A model generated the notes under the pieces. It ran no database searches. It saw only the letters and a list, made by a program, of their open reading frames with translations, and was not told the origin of the DNA. The position numbers and the translations under genes are program-made. Below are positions 11,041 to 21,203 of a DNA stretch of 64,000 nt, piece by piece. Location: positions 40,591,549 to 40,655,548 of the forward strand of contig CP136067.1 in the NCBI GenBank assembly GCA_032622095.1, given 5' to 3'. Each line of letters opens with the position of its first letter. Position 1 is the first letter of the stretch. The DNA comes from Siphonodentalium dalli (Eukaryota > Mollusca > Scaphopoda > Gadilida > Siphonodentaliidae).

Positions 11041-12810
11041 CCGGGATACAGGGGTTACAAGTCAAAAATGCGACGTCTTTTTGTTACATAGTTACAAATG
11101 GTTATCAGAGAATAACTCCAACTAGAAAAATTAAAATATTCACCTATCCTTGTTAAAAAAGGGTTACAAAGTTACATTTGGAAGTCGTTTAAAAAATGCG
11201 ACGTGTTTTTTGTTGTTGCACAGTTACAAATGGTTATCAGAGAATAACTCCAACTAGAAAAATGAAAATATTTTACCCATCCTAGTTTAAAAAGGATTAC
11301 AAAGTTATATTTGGAAGTCGTTTCAAAAATGCGACGTGGTTTTTGTAACATGGTTACAAATGCTTATCAGAGAATTACTCCAACTAGGAAATTTAAATAT
11401 TTCACCCATCCTTGTTTAAAAAGGATTATAAAGTTACATTTGGAAGTCGTTTTAAAAATGCGACGTGTTTTTTGTTACATAGTTACAAATGGTTATCAGA
11501 GAATATCTCTAACTAGAAAAATGAAAATATCTCACCCATCCTTGTTTATAAAGGGTTACAAAGTTACATTTGGAAGTCGTTTAAAAATGCGACGTGTTTT
11601 TTGTTACATATATATATAATTACAAATGCTTATCAGAGAATAACTCCAACAAGAAAAATTAAAATATTACACCCATCCTTGTTTTAAAAGGGTTACAAAG
11701 TTACATTTGGAAGTCGTTTCAAAAATGCGACGTGTTTTTTGTTACATAGTTAAAAATGTTATCAGAGAATTACTTTAACTAGGAAAATGAAATAATAGAC
11801 CCATCATTGTTTAAAAAGGGTTACAAAGTTACATTTGGAAGTCGGTTTAAAAATTCGAGGTGTTTTTTGTTACATAGATACAAATGGTTATCAGAGAATA
11901 ACTCCAACTAGAAAAATGAAAATATTTCACCAATCCTTGTTAGAACAGGGTTACAAAGTTACATTTGGAAGTCGTTTAAAAAATGCGACGTATTTTTTGT
12001 TACATAGTTACAAATGCTCATCAGAGAATTACTCCAACTAGGAAATTGAAATATTTCACACATCCTTGTTTAAAAAGGGTTACAAAGTTACATTTGGAAG
12101 TCGTTTTAAAAATGCGACGTGTTTTTTTGTTACATAGTTACAAATGGTTAACATAGAATAACTCCAACTAGCAAAATGAAAATATTTCACCTATCCTTGT
12201 TAAAAAAGGGTTACAAAGTTACATTTGGAAGTCGTTTAAAAAATGCGACGTGTTTTTTGTTGCATAGTTGCAAATGGTTATCAGAGAATAACTCCAACCA
12301 GAAAAATGAAAATATTTCACCTATCCTTGTTTAAAAAGGGTTACAAAGTTACATTTGGAAGTCGTTTTAAAAATACGACGTGTTTTTGTTACATAATTAC
12401 AAATGCTTATCAGAGAATAACACCAACTAGAAAAATGAAAATATTTCAGCCATCCTTGTTTTAAAAGGGTTACAAAGTTACCTTTGGAAGTCGTTTCAAA
12501 AATGCGACGTGTTTTTTGTTACATAGTTAAAGATGTTATCAGAGAATTACTCCAACTAGGAAAATGAAATATTTCACCCATCCTTGTTTAAAAAGGGTTA
12601 CAAAGTTACATTTGCAAGTCGTTTTAAAAATGCGACGTGTTTTTTTGTTACATAGCTACAAATGCTTATCAGAGAATTGCTCCAACTAGGAAATTGAAAT
12701 ATTTCACCCATCCTTGTTTAAAAAGGGTTACAAAGTTACATTTGGAAGTCGTTTTCAAAATGCGACGTGTTTTTTTGTTACATAGTTAGGACAATTAAAT
12801 ATTTCACCCA
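11040..12810 (+). repeat. Satellite block 2 (same 129-bp family, about 13 copies)
   Basis: Same monomer and orientation as block 1. A TATATATAT insertion marks one monomer near 11608, and the last copy breaks off at about 12800 after GTTACATAGTTAGGAC. Confidence 0.88.
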
Positions 12811-12819
12811 TCCTTGTTT

Positions 12820-13640
12820 ATATCCATATCATATGCCAGAATCCAAAGATATAGGCACATGACAATTTCCATGATTGGCCCTTAAATTGGTGAACCCCAA
12901 ATATGAGCCCGTGCAGTTTAAACCTAAGTAAACTATACGTGAGTCATGTCCAGATGCAGTGAAAACATCTGTCAGCTATTCCTGTGTCATGTCGAGATAC
13001 AGGAGCGTCCAGATATGTCCCAATATCCATATCATATATATGCCAGAATCCAAAGATAACAATTTCTATGATGGACCCTTAAATTAGTGAACCCCAAATT
13101 TGAGCCCGTACAGTTTAAACCTAAGTAAACTATACGTGAGTCATGTCCAGATGCAGGAGAGTCCAAATATGTCCCTGGATCCATATTAGATTCCCAGAAT
13201 CCAAAGATTTGGGCACATAACAATTTTCTATGATGGGTCCATAAAATTGAGAACCCCCAAATTTGAGCCTGTGCAGTTTAAACCAAAGGAAAGTACACGT
13301 GAGTCATGTCAAGATGCAGGAAGGTCCAGATATGTCCCAATATCCATATTTTATGCCCAGAATCCAAAGATATAAACACATAACAATTTTCCATGTTGGG
13401 TTCTAAAAATGGTGAACCCCAAATTTGAGCCCATGCAGTTTAAACCTAAGTAAACTATACCGAGTCATGTCCAGTTGCAGGATGGTCCATATATGTCCCA
13501 ATATCCATATTTTATGCCCAGAATCCAAAGATATAGGCACAACAATTTCGATGATGGGCCCTTAAATTGGTGAACCCCAAATATGAGCCCGTGCTGTTTA
13601 AACCTAAGTATACTATACATGAGTCATGTCCAGATGCAAT
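12820..13640 (+). repeat. Second tandem repeat, about 155-200 bp, five copies
   Basis: Units start ATCCATAT...GCCAGAATCCAAAGAT near 12826, 13025, 13189, 13340 and 13500. Each contains GTGAACCCCAAATNTGAGCC, CAGTTTAAACCTAAGTA and GAGTCATGTCCAGATGCAG. It is unrelated to the 129-bp monomer. It ends exactly where the inverted satellite block begins. Confidence 0.85.
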
Positions 13641-13975
13641 ATTTCATTTTCCTAGTTGGAGTAATTCTCTGATAAGCATTTGTAATTATGTAACAAAAAA
13701 CACGTCGCATTTTTAAAACGACTTCCAAATGTAACTTTGTCACCCTTTTTAAACAAGGATGGGTGAAATATTTCAATTTCCTAGTTGGAGTAATTCTCTG
13801 ATAAGCATTTGTAACCATGTAACAACAAAAACAAGTCGGATTTTTGAAACGACTTCCAAATGTAACTTTGTAACCCTTTTTTAACAAGGATAGGTGAAAT
13901 ATTTTCATTTTTCTAGTTGGAGTTATTCTCTGATAACCATTTGTAACAAAAACACGTCGCATTTTTACTTGTAAC
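13640..13975 (-). repeat. Satellite block 3, inverted, about 2.5 copies
   Basis: Reverse complement of the 129-bp monomers (AGTTGGAGTAATTCTCTGAT, AACGACTTCCAAATGTAACT). It leads directly into the inverted arm, mirroring the arm-to-satellite junction on the left side. Confidence 0.88.
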
Positions 13976-16213
13976 CTCTGTAACCCGGTTACAAATGCAT
14001 AACGTATATTTCGTGCACAAAATCTGTACATATCTATCCGTTCGAGCAGAAATGTAATCAGAGTCGGATATGTCGATGGTCTGCCCTACGTTGTCGATTT
14101 GCCGGACGTGACGCATTGGCGTTGACCGGAAGTGGGCGGATTTATCAGTAGCATTGTCAAGAATTCCCTATTTGCCGGAATATATATGTCTCCCTCACAC
14201 AAAACGTAATGAATAATACATATAACCACATATCTTTATGATATATTTGTGCAAACAGTCATTTGCTATTAAAAGACAACTCTAAAATTAAAAAAAAGTA
14301 AACACAAAAACATGATAGAATTTCTGAGAGGCTAGCTAGCATATACCGTAAATAAAACTTATAGGACTCAACGTGTAACCTAACCATCCAAACGGTAGGA
14401 TGTGCCATCGACTGGTGGGCTTTTCTAAATATAAGTGGCATCGATAGCTGAACGAGTCCACCTCAATCTTGTGATCTGACATAATGAGTTATGTTAATTT
14501 GAATCGAAAATTTAATATGAATCTTATAAACAACATTTTGATGAGTGTTACAAAAGGGAATTGAATAGACAGATGATAGTTATTATTACTTCGAACGCTG
14601 CATAGTGCAGGAGCAATTTATTTATATGTGGCATGAGGGGATTGCCGGCCTGTTTGTGAATATTGGAGGTCTGAGTTATACCGCATATCATGCAACATGT
14701 GAGTACCGAACAACTACATACTCGTGCATGTATATGTAGTTTAATTGAGAAAAAATCTCAAATTTGTTGGTCTACATGTATATTGAATGTCGATGAATGA
14801 CGTGTCAACAAAACAATACCGACCGCGATGACTACATGTACTTACTCGTTATGCGATACAATTTCACTACCTTCTATAGTGTGTAAACAAAGCCTGACGC
14901 CCGGAGTAGATTGTTGCGAAATTAATGTTACCTGGTCAACACCCTGATACAATATTGATGAGCGAATTGCTAAATATAACACACACCGTAAGCTGTGCTA
15001 CATGTAGTAAATCGAGAATTACTCCGATTGCTTGTTTAATTAGTACAACTATTCTAATATGTATTTATAATGGCCAAGGACTGGTTTCACGAATCGAGAT
15101 ACAAACAGCTCGCTGGCGTGAATTCATACAGAAATAGATTGGGAATTCCCAGTATTCCTGAGTATTCTGGATTAAACTACTTCGTTCTACTCCGGCGACA
15201 ATCGATAAAAAAAAAATAGCCAGTGATAATACTGGGTTGTTTGAACTCATTTGTGTTTACATTGATGGATATAATTGTCTCCCTCCCACAAACCCTGTTA
15301 TACATATAGCCGCATATTTTTTAACATGTTTGTGTAAACATGTGTTTGCTAAAAACAGATATCCAATAAAATGTAAACACAAAAGTTCAGAGGAAACAGA
15401 TTTCAGTCCCTTCGTTGTGATAAGTCCTGCGTTGGAGGCTGAACTCTGCATGGAGTTTGGTGACTGACAGGCTTTCCTAAATCTCACGACAGGCACTGTT
15501 CGCTGAACGAGTCCACCTGGATCGAACCGTTTACGATTCGGCTTTGACTGTAGACCTGCCCGTTCGTCCGACCGGAAGTGTGGACATAATGGACCGGAAG
15601 TGGGTGGATGTGTCGGTGTGCTACCCTACGTTACCGGTATGCCGGAAGTGGCGCGTTGGAGTCGACCGGAAGTCGAGTGTACAACCGCCCCATACGTATA
15701 CTAGTTATACATATAGCTACATATGTTTATAACATATTTGTGTAAACATGTGTTTGCTAAAAACAGATATCCAATAAAATGTAAACACAAAAGTTCAGAG
15801 GAAACAGAGTTCGGTCCCTTCGTTGTGATAAGTCCTGCGTTGGAGGCTGAACTCTGCATGGAGTTTGGCGACTGAAGGCTTTCCTAAATCTCGCGACAGA
15901 CACTGTTCGCTGAACGAGTCCACGTCGATCGAATCGTTTACGATTCGGCTTTGACTGTAGACCTGCCCGTTCGTCCGACCGGAAGTGTTGACATAAACGA
16001 CGGAAGTGGGTGGATGTGTCGGTGATACTGTCCTACGTTACCGGCATACCGGAAGTGATGCATTGGAGTCGACCGGAAGTCGAGTGTGCAAATAATCGAC
16101 CGGAAGTGGGCGGATGTGTTGGTGGTACTGCCCTACGTTACCGGCATATCGGAAGTGACGTGTTGGAGTCGACCGGAAGTCGAGTGTGCAACCGCCCCAT
16201 ACGTATACTACTG
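13976..16213 (-). repeat. Right inverted arm, with extra terminal copies
   Basis: From 13976 to about 15700 this is the reverse complement of the left arm. At about 15670-15705 it reaches a full terminus-like sequence (CCCCATACGTATACTAG). It then continues with a second copy of the outer 400-500 bases (15710-16080) and a third copy of the outermost 130 bases, to the true end at 16213. The outer region carries many ACCGGAAGT sites. This could be a terminal duplication or a second insertion of the same family into the end. Confidence 0.8.
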
Positions 16214-16214
16214 A

Positions 16215-16632
16215 TGTCGAAGACGTTTGGATGAAATGAATAAAAAGAATTTAAACTAAAACATTCCACCAGAGCGGAGCATCTGAGTGAAATCGTGTAA
16301 GAGGCAAGAATAATAAGCAAGCTAACGCTCCATCATGGAATAAATTGCATGTACACAGAAAAAATGGGAAAGTTTTATGTTGGATTGAACCACCTAAAGA
16401 TGGTAAAAATAATGTTCACAGGCCGTTTCATCAAACGTTACCGCATATAAATAAAAATAAAATATCCGCACCTGTGAAATCAAGAGTTCCATACGCATCG
16501 CATAAGCCTTACAATCATAAACAAACACCACCGGTGATACAACACCAGAAAGATATTAAATCGAATTTATCAATTCCGGAATATCAAAATAATTCAAAGT
16601 TAATGAAAGGCATAAACGCACGAGTGGAATAA
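16215..16632 (+). pseudogene. Inner element Gag tail / linker beyond the transposon
   Basis: Begins with the Cys codon that completes the zinc knuckle and a basic CRRR-like run, then meets stops. From 16345 a frame (without ATG at its start) runs to a TAA at 16630: a Lys/His/Asn/Pro-rich, low-complexity linker with no domain. It is in the same frame as the protease that follows, so the TAA separates Gag-linker and protease and would need read-through or is a later mutation. Confidence 0.5.
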
Positions 16633-17190
16633 TCGATATTGATTACAATAGGCACACAAAAATATCGAGCCATACTGGATAGTGGAGCCGACATCAGTTT
16701 GTGTTCATTAAAATTTTATAACAATTTAAAATATAAACCGCAAATGCAAGAAACGCAGTTTCATGCAACGTCTGCAAGTGGGGATGCATTAACCATAAAA
16801 GGTTTCATCTTATTGAATATCCACATTAATAAATTAAAGGGCTCACATAAATTCTATGTTTGTTCAAACATGCATCGATCTTTATTAATCGGCAGAGATT
16901 TTCTCAATGAAAATGGCGCACGGTTATATTTTGACCGCCAAATAATGAAAATTCATGGGACTATAATTTCTATAATACCAGATATTCACGTTGCAACCTT
17001 GTTCAGAATACAGTCTGCCCAAAATGTTGCCTCTGATAACATAAACCAATATGATCAAACCACGATTTCTGACATGGATATCGATTTAAATTCGCGTTCA
17101 TATGATGCATCTACACAAGCAGGCGTGAATGATATCATTCGTGTTATAAACACACAGGAAACAAATAGACATTTTGTCCGACAGAACTAA
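16633..17190 (+). CDS. Retropepsin (aspartic protease) of inner LTR element
   Basis: A single open frame that starts in a linker and reads through YRAILDSGADISLCS, the catalytic D-S/T-G-A motif of retroviral-type proteases with a hydrophobic strand before it. About 65 residues later comes LIGRDFLNENGARLYFD, the standard second half of the fold (hydrophobic-I-G-x-D followed by a strand). Domain length, about 95-100 residues, suits a retropepsin working as a dimer. The type of G-R-D motif suits Ty3/gypsy elements. The frame ends at 17190 with no RT following, where gypsy elements would normally continue into pol. No ATG near the start, so it was probably made as part of a polyprotein. Confidence 0.75.
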   Translation, partial: SILITIGTQKYRAILDSGADISLCSLKFYNNLKYKPQMQETQFHATSASGDALTIKGFILLNIHINKLKGSHKFYVCSNMHRSLLIGRDFLNENGARLYFDRQIMKIHGTIISIIPDIHVATLFRIQSAQNVASDNINQYDQTTISDMDIDLNSRSYDASTQAGVNDIIRVINTQETNRHFVRQN

Positions 17191-17397
17191 TATCAGGATT
17201 CCATTAAAGTCATACTTACCAGTATGAATGTGCAACCGTAATGCATCCGTAAATAACGATATATTGTAGTCCTGACGGAATAATAAACAATGTATAAAAC
17301 AGATAATCCTGAATGTTAAATTTCCGTATAACAAAGGATAAACAATTGTACTAATTAACACAAACATGATTTAAATCATAGTCTTAATATTCGTCGT
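17191..17397. other. Gap after protease
   Basis: No RT motif or other gene found in any frame. Confidence 0.4.
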
Positions 17398-17905
17398 CTA
17401 CACGTGTATAACATAAATGTATCCAACCTTGTGCCACTGCACGCTCACATAAGTGCCGGCAACACATGCAAACCTTTCTGTATACACATCATGAGGTTTC
17501 CTTGATTTATGTATCTGGACAACGGGTCCAGGAATATCGTGTACAGCTATTGACATGATAAATTTGCACATACAATTGAACTGACCAGCATGTGGTATGC
17601 ATAGACTAACAAACTCAGCTAACATGCGTGTAATGTGGATTAGTTTATAGTATAGGCACCGATGAGGTTCCAACTGCTTATCCATTTTATAATTAATGAT
17701 ATCCATAATGTTTGGGATAATTTCTTCTCTTACATCAAATGACCGGCTTTAGCATCTACTTTGTGAGTATACAACAAGGCATAGCCCAGATGGTATGAAT
17801 AAGAATTAAGAAATTCGTTTGGTACGGCCGACCAGCGTTTTCCTGGTTCGACGGAATTATGACAGGGATATCACCCTGCACGCTATTGGCAAATACCGAT
17901 GCTAA
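17398..17905 (-). pseudogene. Broken antisense ORF, unrecognised
   Basis: On the minus strand a 102-codon frame (17706 down to 17398) has mixed, Cys/His-containing, protein-like composition (for example CIPHAGQFNCMCKFI). It extends upstream without an ATG to about 17740. Further upstream, to about 17905, other minus-strand frames carry protein-like stretches (GDIPVIIPSNQENAGRPYQT, then LGYALLYTHKVDAKAGHL) linked by apparent +/-1 shifts. The reading suggests one decayed coding sequence antisense to the LTR element. I do not recognise the family. It could be chance, but the composition is unlike random AT-rich DNA. Confidence 0.3.
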
Positions 17906-18200
17906 GAATAATTAAATCAGAATGGTCGTTAGATGGCTTATACCAAGCACAAGTATAATACTATGTTATTCACTCTGTAAACCGCATATTGAGTTTCGTT
18001 TACAAAACTAAATATGTGCATATAATATAATATAATATGATATAGATATCGGATAAGTACATATATGTGGTAATGATATTTCCTTATCACGTGATTGTTT
18101 ATAAATAGCTGTGAATAGTCTAACGAAATCTCAATCATCTACTGATTGGTTCTAATTTTACTGGAATGGTGAACGATAATTCACCCGATTTTAACAATAA

Positions 18201-18711
18201 TTTCACACTAAAATAATTACAATAGTTACACGATTGTTGATAATAAATGTCGTCGCGGCAGGATTGTTTGGTTATCACACAGCAATTTATTTCAGCGACG
18301 ATTACATTTTATTAATGAAATTTTATGGCGTGATATACATATATTTATCCATTCCCTTTAATCTCATGATTCAAGACATATTTTTTAAACCCTACGATCA
18401 CATTTTATGGATCCTACACCCAATTCCCCTAATGTGCATAACCCTCATTTATTGCATGACCATTTTCTTTACATTTTATAGAAATGCTCTACGAACACGT
18501 TCAAATTTATGAAAATGCAAATTGCATTGGCGAGTCAATGATTTCGTTTCATATTCGTACTTTGGGCATGTTTGGTTTCAGGATGCTTATTAGCTATTGT
18601 GGGTTTATTGTGTTCTTTTTACAAACACATTATTTAGAATTCGTGTCATTTATGTCGAACAAATTGGGTTCGCCAAACACGATCAATGGTTGGTACTGTA
18701 AGTCAGGCTAA
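18201..18711 (+). pseudogene. Two overlapping hydrophobic ORFs, possible membrane protein
   Basis: A frame from 18201 to 18512 (no ATG before 18315) encodes three hydrophobic stretches. A second frame, ATG 18484 to 18711, overlaps it by 29 bases and has one or two more. They could be one four-to-five-span membrane protein broken by a frameshift near 18490. The position after gag-protease and before the 3' region is where some LTR elements carry an env-like gene, but I see no envelope motif such as a fusion peptide with a furin site. Hydrophobic ORFs are common in AT-rich DNA, so support is weak. Confidence 0.25.
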
Positions 18712-19590
18712 TGACGTCATACGGGATGGACCTTCCAATATACACCGTGCTGACATACCAGACACGCAGACCGGACCAGACATTGGTGTTTCAACCAAAT
18801 CTAGCGACACCGCCGATAATCTTCGACCGTTCATGACACTGTCCTCACAATATTATCGGACATAGCTATTCCACCGACTGTCCAAAATGAACACTCGTTG
18901 CTGCATTTCATCGTTCGACGTCTCCTATACAGTCGTCGTCTCACCGCTGACACCGCCACAGTTCCTTAGATGATTACCTGAATGATGCATATGCTGCCGA
19001 TCGTTCATGAATATCGCTGATGTGATGTTACTGCATTTGATATGTACATTTACATAAAATAATTGACATTGATCGCAACTGTACACTGCTGATACATGTA
19101 CATCGATCATTACACGTTACTTCATTGACTCACCGTCTCTTGCTGCCAAAGACTAGCTAGATACAAACGCTATCCTGTGAAGCTACATATACATATACCA
19201 CAAACATTTGCGTATTTTCATTCATCGTACAGTGCTATAATTACGTACGCTGATCTGCTGTGTACACCGGTGTTCATCAATGGATGCTGTCTTGCCAGTT
19301 CTCACACGACGCACGGACAATCACATTTCTCTTCCTTAATTGTTGCTGTCAATTATCACTGTACTACTTGTGCGAGTTTTCTTGTTCGCACACACAATAA
19401 TCTAATCTTCTCCACGATGTGTTGATTATCCGACCATGGATAGACTTGTTTGTTATATATATGTATATATTCTGAAATGTTTCCATTTATGGGGTTTTTA
19501 ATATATAACCTAGTTATGTGGCGTCTTCACAGAACCAAGTTATGGGGATATATATATAATGATATGCAAATGATATGTATATATATATAT
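18712..19590. other. Gene-free stretch, possibly inner-element 3' region
   Basis: Higher in GC than what follows, with scattered short words (ACACCG, TGTTCATC) but no ORF of note and no domain. A GTACTGTAAGTC sequence at 18694 resembles a splice donor. The junction with unrelated DNA probably lies near the AT-rich 19450-19800 interval. Confidence 0.35.
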
Positions 19591-19765
19591 ATGCCTCATA
19601 ATTCTCCTAATCTATATATACCCCATAAATCTCCAAATCCATATATACCCCATAAATTCCTTAATCCATATATATACCCCATAAATATCCAAATCCATAT
19701 ATGCCCCATAAATTCCCTAATCCATATATGCCCCATAAACTCCCAAATCCATATATGCCCCGGGG
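19591..19765. repeat. Minisatellite, about 25-27 bp unit
   Basis: Seven copies of CCCATAAATNYCCNAATCCATATATR in tandem, preceded and followed by TATATA runs. Both strands appear open because the unit lacks stops; these are shadows. Confidence 0.8.
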
Positions 19766-19908
19766 TCACTGGCAGCCGCATAAATATAGGCTATATATAT
19801 ATAAATCACACTAAATTCACTAATATGAAGACTATTATTATGGTTCATAAATTTGCCAAATAGATTTAACTTTTCCGCTTTGTGATTACAGTATTGTGAG
19901 CATTGTTC

Positions 19909-20198
19909 ATTGACCTTTGTTTATTTATTTGGAGTTTTATCTCGCTTTCTATAACTTGGTGATATCACCACAATGTCTGATTAATTGTTGGTGGGGAAAA
20001 AACCATATTGAAATTTAGTTCGAGCGCACATCCTCAAGTAGATCATGCCATGTATTGACCTTTGTTTATTTATTTGGAGTTTTATCTCGCTTTCTATAAC
20101 TTGGTGATATCACCACAATGTCTGATTAATTGTTGGTGGGGAAAAAACCATATTGAAATTTATTTCGAGCGCACATCCTCAAGTAGATCATGCCATGA
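19909..20198 (+). repeat. Tandem duplication, 145 bp x 2
   Basis: ATTGACCTTTGTTTATTTAT through CAAGTAGATCATGCCATG is repeated exactly, with period 145, at 19909 and 20054. One difference is seen (TTTAGTTCG versus TTTATTTCG), so the duplication is very recent. Confidence 0.9.
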
Positions 20199-20257
20199 AT
20201 CTCTACTAATGCTAACACGCATTAATAGCATTAGTAGAAATTCATGGCATGATCTAA
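20184..20257. repeat. Near-perfect hairpin
   Basis: TAGATCATGCCATGAATCTC and TACTAATGCT are mirrored after a 13-base loop, giving a stem of about 30 bp with one mismatch. Its left arm is the end of the 145-bp duplicated unit. Confidence 0.8.
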
Positions 20258-20269
20258 TCCTCAAGTAAC

Positions 20270-20346
20270 CTACATGGGACTCGAACCTCTACCAAGCTGG
20301 GAGGTCCTATGGCTTGGTGGCCCGACAGCGTACTCATTGGACCACC
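20270..20346 (-). mobile_element. tRNA-derived SINE head
   Basis: The minus strand carries a pol III box-A-like TGGTCCAATGAG and, about 45 bases on, a good box B, GGTTCGAGTCC, followed by CATGTAGG. Spacing suits a tRNA-derived internal promoter. The T-arm stem pairs poorly and a C run lies at the 5' edge, so a working tRNA gene is unlikely. The tail continues into the hairpin and 145-bp repeats. Confidence 0.6.
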
Positions 20347-21199
20347 ACCCCCCCCCCAATATTGATGCAAGCTGTTTACATGTCTCCAAATACCCAAGAC
20401 ATCTGCATCTAATATAACATAACTTTTAAGGGTGTTATGGCTTATTGGCAGTCTGATTGAAATTATCCTGATAGTTTTCTAACTTTCTTTTTATTGGTGA
20501 TTGATTGGAGAATGTGCTATTTTCAACTTTAACCCTCAACGGATCCAATCTGAAAGTGATTTTTTTTAAATGGAAAATTTTCCAATTAAGCAACAATCAA
20601 GTTAGAAAACTCTCGGATTAATTAACTATACCAATGTACTGCATTTACCATATTTTTGTAATTTGTTCCAAAACTTCAACAAGGAGATATAGGGTATTAT
20701 ATGAAGGGGACTTACTGTTTTAAAGGTGTTTATTAAAAGGGCATTACTAATCAATTTACAAAATAATTAATTATATACCCACAATGGTTGTAACCTTGTG
20801 ACAAATGAAACTCATGAGTAAATTGACCCGTGTCATGTGATGAGATAGGTGCAGTTGATATCAGATTACTCAAAGGGTATATATCAGCAATACAGAGCAT
20901 TTCTTAACAGCTCAGAAGATATGTTGTAAAATTGGGTGGCCTGACCAGGGTAAAGTCAGTTGTAGACACCTTTGACCTCAGATGACTTAAAGGGTGACTG
21001 ATAAATTACATGACCAATAAAGTGCATTTATTATCAGCTCAGAATTTATGTTGGAAAATTCAAGCACAGATAACAAATCTCTTTAAAGGAATAATTAAAT
21101 CACTGAGACTCATTCAAACATTATCTTCTAGTCAACAAACCAACCCCCACATGAACTAGACCCCCATGGGTACTGATTATGATAAATAAAGAGTGTTTA
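20347..21199. other. Gene-free AT-rich stretch
   Basis: No coding region. AGTTTTCTAAC (20472) and GTTAGAAAACT (20591) form a weak inverted pair, repeated again near 23690. Confidence 0.4.
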
Positions 21200-21203
21200 T
21201 TAT

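Larger units (their letters stand above)
5780..16213. mobile_element. 10.4-kb palindromic non-autonomous DNA transposon with satellite core
   Basis: Terminal inverted repeats start CAGTAGTATACGTATGGGGC at 5780 and end with its reverse complement at 16213. The four bases ATGT lie directly outside on both sides (5776-5779 and 16214-16217), giving a 4-bp target duplication. The inverted homology extends for nearly 2 kb inward. Order inside: left arm 5780-7500, satellite block 1 7500-9775, unique 9776-10440, a second partial arm copy in direct orientation 10441-11040, satellite block 2 11040-12810, a different tandem repeat 12820-13640, a small inverted satellite block 13640-13975, and right arm 13976-16213. 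No transposase-like frame was seen. The 4-bp duplication would suit groups such as Chapaev, Sola or Academ, but the termini do not let me assign a superfamily. Confidence 0.85.

Noticed and set aside
7500-12810. CRISPR-like array
   Set aside because: There is no constant repeat separated by unique spacers; the whole 129-bp monomer is repeated, and the context is eukaryotic.
20270-20346. Functional tRNA gene
   Set aside because: Box A and B are good, but the T-arm stem pairs poorly and the 5' acceptor side is a C run, so a tRNA-derived SINE is more likely.
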